A stretch of DNA of 64,000 nt from Devosia sp. 1566. GTDB taxonomy: Bacteria > Pseudomonadota > Alphaproteobacteria > Rhizobiales > Devosiaceae. Positions within the stretch are counted from its first letter, which is position 1, and every line of letters begins with the position of its first letter. The translations under genes and the position numbers were made by a program. The notes beneath the pieces are model-generated. The model did no database searches, was not told the origin of the DNA, and was given only the letters and a program-made list of their open reading frames with translations. Location: assembly GCF_004005995.1 (NCBI RefSeq), contig NZ_CP034767.1, positions 2,976,001-3,040,000 of the forward strand. The letters run 5' to 3'. Shown piece by piece: positions 62,037-64,000 of the stretch.

Positions 62037-64000
62037 ATGACCGAGCATCCAGAAATCGTAGCGGTGATGGTGGGGGTAGCCGTTGAGGGCCCCTATTCCT
62101 ATAGCGTGCCGCAAGGCATGCGGGTTGAACGCGGCTCGATCGTGGCGGTGCCGCTGGGCCCGCGCCTGACGCTGGGGGTGGTCTGGGGTCCGCCCAAGGA
62201 TACGATTGCCCACAATCGCCTGCGCTCGATTGCCCAAGGCTATGACGTGCCCCCGCTGTCGGAAGAACTGCTCAAGCTCGTTGATTGGGTGGCGCGCTAT
62301 ACGCTGGCGCCCCCGGGACAGGTGCTGCGCGCGGTGCTGCGCTCGAGCGAAGCGCTCGATCCACCCCGCCCGGTGATTGCTTATCGCCGCACCGGCTATG
62401 AGCCGGAAAAGCTGACCCCGGCCCGGCTGCGCGTGCTCGATACGCTGACCGATGACATGCCCCTGCCCCGGGCCGCCCTGCTGGGGGCGGCCGGCGTGTC
62501 GCAATCGGTACTGGATGGGCTCGAACGCGCCGGCGCGCTGGAAAAACTCGAAATCCCGCCCCCGCCCGTCGCCCTGCCGCCCAATCCGGATGAGGGTGTT
62601 GCGCGCCTCAACCCCGAGCAGCAAGCGGCACTCGAGCAGGTGACGGCGCTCGATCCCCATGCGTTCGGCGTGGCGCTGCTCGATGGCGTCACCGGCGGCG
62701 GCAAGACCGAAGTGTTTTTCGAGGCGGTGGCCGATACGCTGCGCGCCGGCCGGCAGGCGCTGATCCTCTTGCCCGAAATCGCGCTGACCCACACTTTCCT
62801 TGATCGCTTCACCAAGCGCTTTGGCACCCGCCCGGCCGAGTGGCATTCGGAAATGACGCCGCTGCAGCGAGCCCGGGTCTGGCGTGGCGTGCTCGATGGC
62901 ACGGTGCGCGCTGTGGTGGGGGCGCGCTCGGCCCTCTTCCTGCCGTTCCGGGAACTCGGCATGCTGGTGCTCGATGAAGAGCATGACGGCGCCTATAAGC
63001 AATCGGACGGCGTCAATTACCACGCCCGCGACATGGCTATCGTGCGCGCGCGCTTTGCCAAGGCGCGGGTGATCCTGTCTTCGGCGACGCCTTCGGTAGA
63101 AACCCGCAACAACGCCAATGCCGGGCGCTACGCCCATGTGCTGCTGACCGCCCGCTATGCCGCGGCGAGCCTGCCCGATATCACCGCCATCGACATGCGG
63201 CTCGATGGCCCGGAAAAAGGGCAATGGATCGCCCCGACCCTGGCGCGTGAAGTGTTTGCGGCGCTCGACCGGGGCGAACAGGCGCTGTTGTTCCTCAACC
63301 GGCGCGGCTATGCCCCGCTGACCCTGTGCCGCTCCTGCGGGCACCAGTATCAATGCCCGGATTGCTCGGCCTGGCTCGTGGAACACCGGTTCCGCGGCGT
63401 GTTGATGTGCCACCATTGCGGCCACGAGATTCGAGCGCCAAAAAACTGTGCCGCCTGCGGCGATGTCGATGCGCTGGTGCCGGTGGGGCCCGGCATCGAG
63501 CGCATTGCCGAGGAAGCCGCCGCCCGCTTCCCCGATGCGCGCCGGGTGATCCTCTCGTCGGACATGGGCACCAATGCCCAGTTGCGCGAGCGGTTCAGCG
63601 AGATCACCCGCGGCGAATACGACCTCATCATCGGCACCCAACTCGTGTCCAAGGGCCACCATTTCCCCAAGCTGTCGGTGGTGGGGGTACTCGATGCCGA
63701 TCTGGGCCTGGCCCATGGCGATCCGCGCGCGGCCGAGCGCACCTTCCAGATCCTGACACAGGTAGCGGGGCGCGCCGGGCGGGCCTCGCAAATCGGCAAG
63801 GCGTTCCTCCAGACCTACCACCCCGATCATGCGGTGATGCGGGCCATGGTGACGGGCGACCGCGAGGCCTTTTATGCTCATGAACTGGCGGCACGCGAAG
63901 CGGGGATCCTGCCCCCGTTCGGGCGGCTGGCCGCGCTGATCGTTTCGGCTAATGAGCATGACATTGCGATGAACTTCGCCAAGCGCCTGCTCTCGGCGGC
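62037..64000 (+). CDS. priA: primosomal protein N' (replication restart helicase PriA), 5' part
   Basis: 654 residues are in the window; the 3' end is cut. It restarts stalled replication forks. The 3' DNA-binding domain (VAVEGPYSYSVPQGM; VPLGPRLTLGVVWG) is followed by Walker A GVTGGGKTEV, the DEEH box VLDEEHDGAYKQ and the zinc-binding cysteines CRSCGHQYQCPDC, CHHCGHE and CAACGD. The start is the ATG at 62037; an in-frame ATG at 62016 is possible, and neither has a strong ribosome binding site. Divergent from xerC. Confidence 0.95.
   Translation, partial: MTEHPEIVAVMVGVAVEGPYSYSVPQGMRVERGSIVAVPLGPRLTLGVVWGPPKDTIAHNRLRSIAQGYDVPPLSEELLKLVDWVARYTLAPPGQVLRAVLRSSEALDPPRPVIAYRRTGYEPEKLTPARLRVLDTLTDDMPLPRAALLGAAGVSQSVLDGLERAGALEKLEIPPPPVALPPNPDEGVARLNPEQQAALEQVTALDPHAFGVALLDGVTGGGKTEVFFEAVADTLRAGRQALILLPEIALTHTFLDRFTKRFGTRPAEWHSEMTPLQRARVWRGVLDGTVRAVVGARSALFLPFRELGMLVLDEEHDGAYKQSDGVNYHARDMAIVRARFAKARVILSSATPSVETRNNANAGRYAHVLLTARYAAASLPDITAIDMRLDGPEKGQWIAPTLAREVFAALDRGEQALLFLNRRGYAPLTLCRSCGHQYQCPDCSAWLVEHRFRGVLMCHHCGHEIRAPKNCAACGDVDALVPVGPGIERIAEEAAARFPDARRVILSSDMGTNAQLRERFSEITRGEYDLIIGTQLVSKGHHFPKLSVVGVLDADLGLAHGDPRAAERTFQILTQVAGRAGRASQIGKAFLQTYHPDHAVMRAMVTGDREAFYAHELAAREAGILPPFGRLAALIVSANEHDIAMNFAKRLLSA

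Noticed and set aside
61992..63959. Open frame of about 655 codons on the minus strand opposite priA
   Set aside because: Antisense shadow of priA, whose helicase and zinc motifs are all present on the plus strand.

Overview
The window is GC-rich chromosomal DNA from an alphaproteobacterium, most likely a Devosia-like member of the Hyphomicrobiales. The reasons are the sdhCDAB operon, the divergent xerC/priA pair, the RirA/IscR-type Rrf2 regulator, small DUF2934, DUF6894 and DUF1737 proteins, and promoters that fit the alphaproteobacterial general-stress sigma factor EcfG. I saw no rRNA or tRNA genes, CRISPR arrays, transposases or prophage genes. The two ends cut an L,D-transpeptidase gene (left) and priA (right).

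Layout. 1-7.4 kb: an AraC/MelR-type regulator divergent from a sugar ABC importer operon (binding protein, two permeases, ATPase) that ends with an unusual Gfo/Idh/MocA-aldo/keto reductase fusion. 7.4-22.9 kb: a glycan/inositol gene set made of a clan-A glycosidase, a glycosyltransferase, a two-part PRTase-like/kinase-like protein, an actinobacterial-type inositol-3-phosphate synthase, a histidine phosphatase, a CmoB-like methyltransferase, a circularly permuted glycosidase, an F420-type Fe-S flavoprotein and a polysaccharide pyruvyl transferase. An RND efflux pump with its adaptor sits in the middle of the set. 23-28 kb: a ZIP-like transporter with DNA ligase LigC, an M20 peptidase, and the pseudouridine catabolic pair psuK/psuG. 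28.6-33.1 kb: a putrescine/spermidine importer (potFGHI) followed by a 24-codon ORF with a perfect 13-nt Shine-Dalgarno. 33-41 kb: an Rrf2 regulator, a CPA2 antiporter, two transglutaminase-like proteins, and a tightly overlapping operon of aldo/keto reductase, FAH-family enzyme, RecD/Dda-like helicase and transglutaminase. 41-52 kb: two-gene and small stress-type units, including an ECF42 sigma factor with its DGPF protein, small hydrophilic proteins, a ClpP-fold membrane protein and tandem PagL-like proteins. 52-64 kb: housekeeping genes (asd, carbonic anhydrase, NUDIX, sdhCDAB, xerC, priA) plus a secreted four-repeat protein.

The most interesting system is the 7.4-22.9 kb glycan/inositol set. 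Exact GGAAC-N16-CGTT (EcfG-type) elements lie upstream of its inositol synthase operon and of its glycosyltransferase, and a third lies upstream of the small hydrophilic stress proteins near 44.5 kb. My inference is a stress-induced inositol-containing or methylated/pyruvylated glycan pathway whose product is not evident from the sequence. Other points worth attention are the permuted glycosidase, the short ORF at 33.0 kb, a possible Met/Thr/Lys-codon leader upstream of asd, a ZIP-family protein without the usual His ligands, and a PagL paralogue whose catalytic Ser position has changed. No database search was run; family names come from motifs read by eye.
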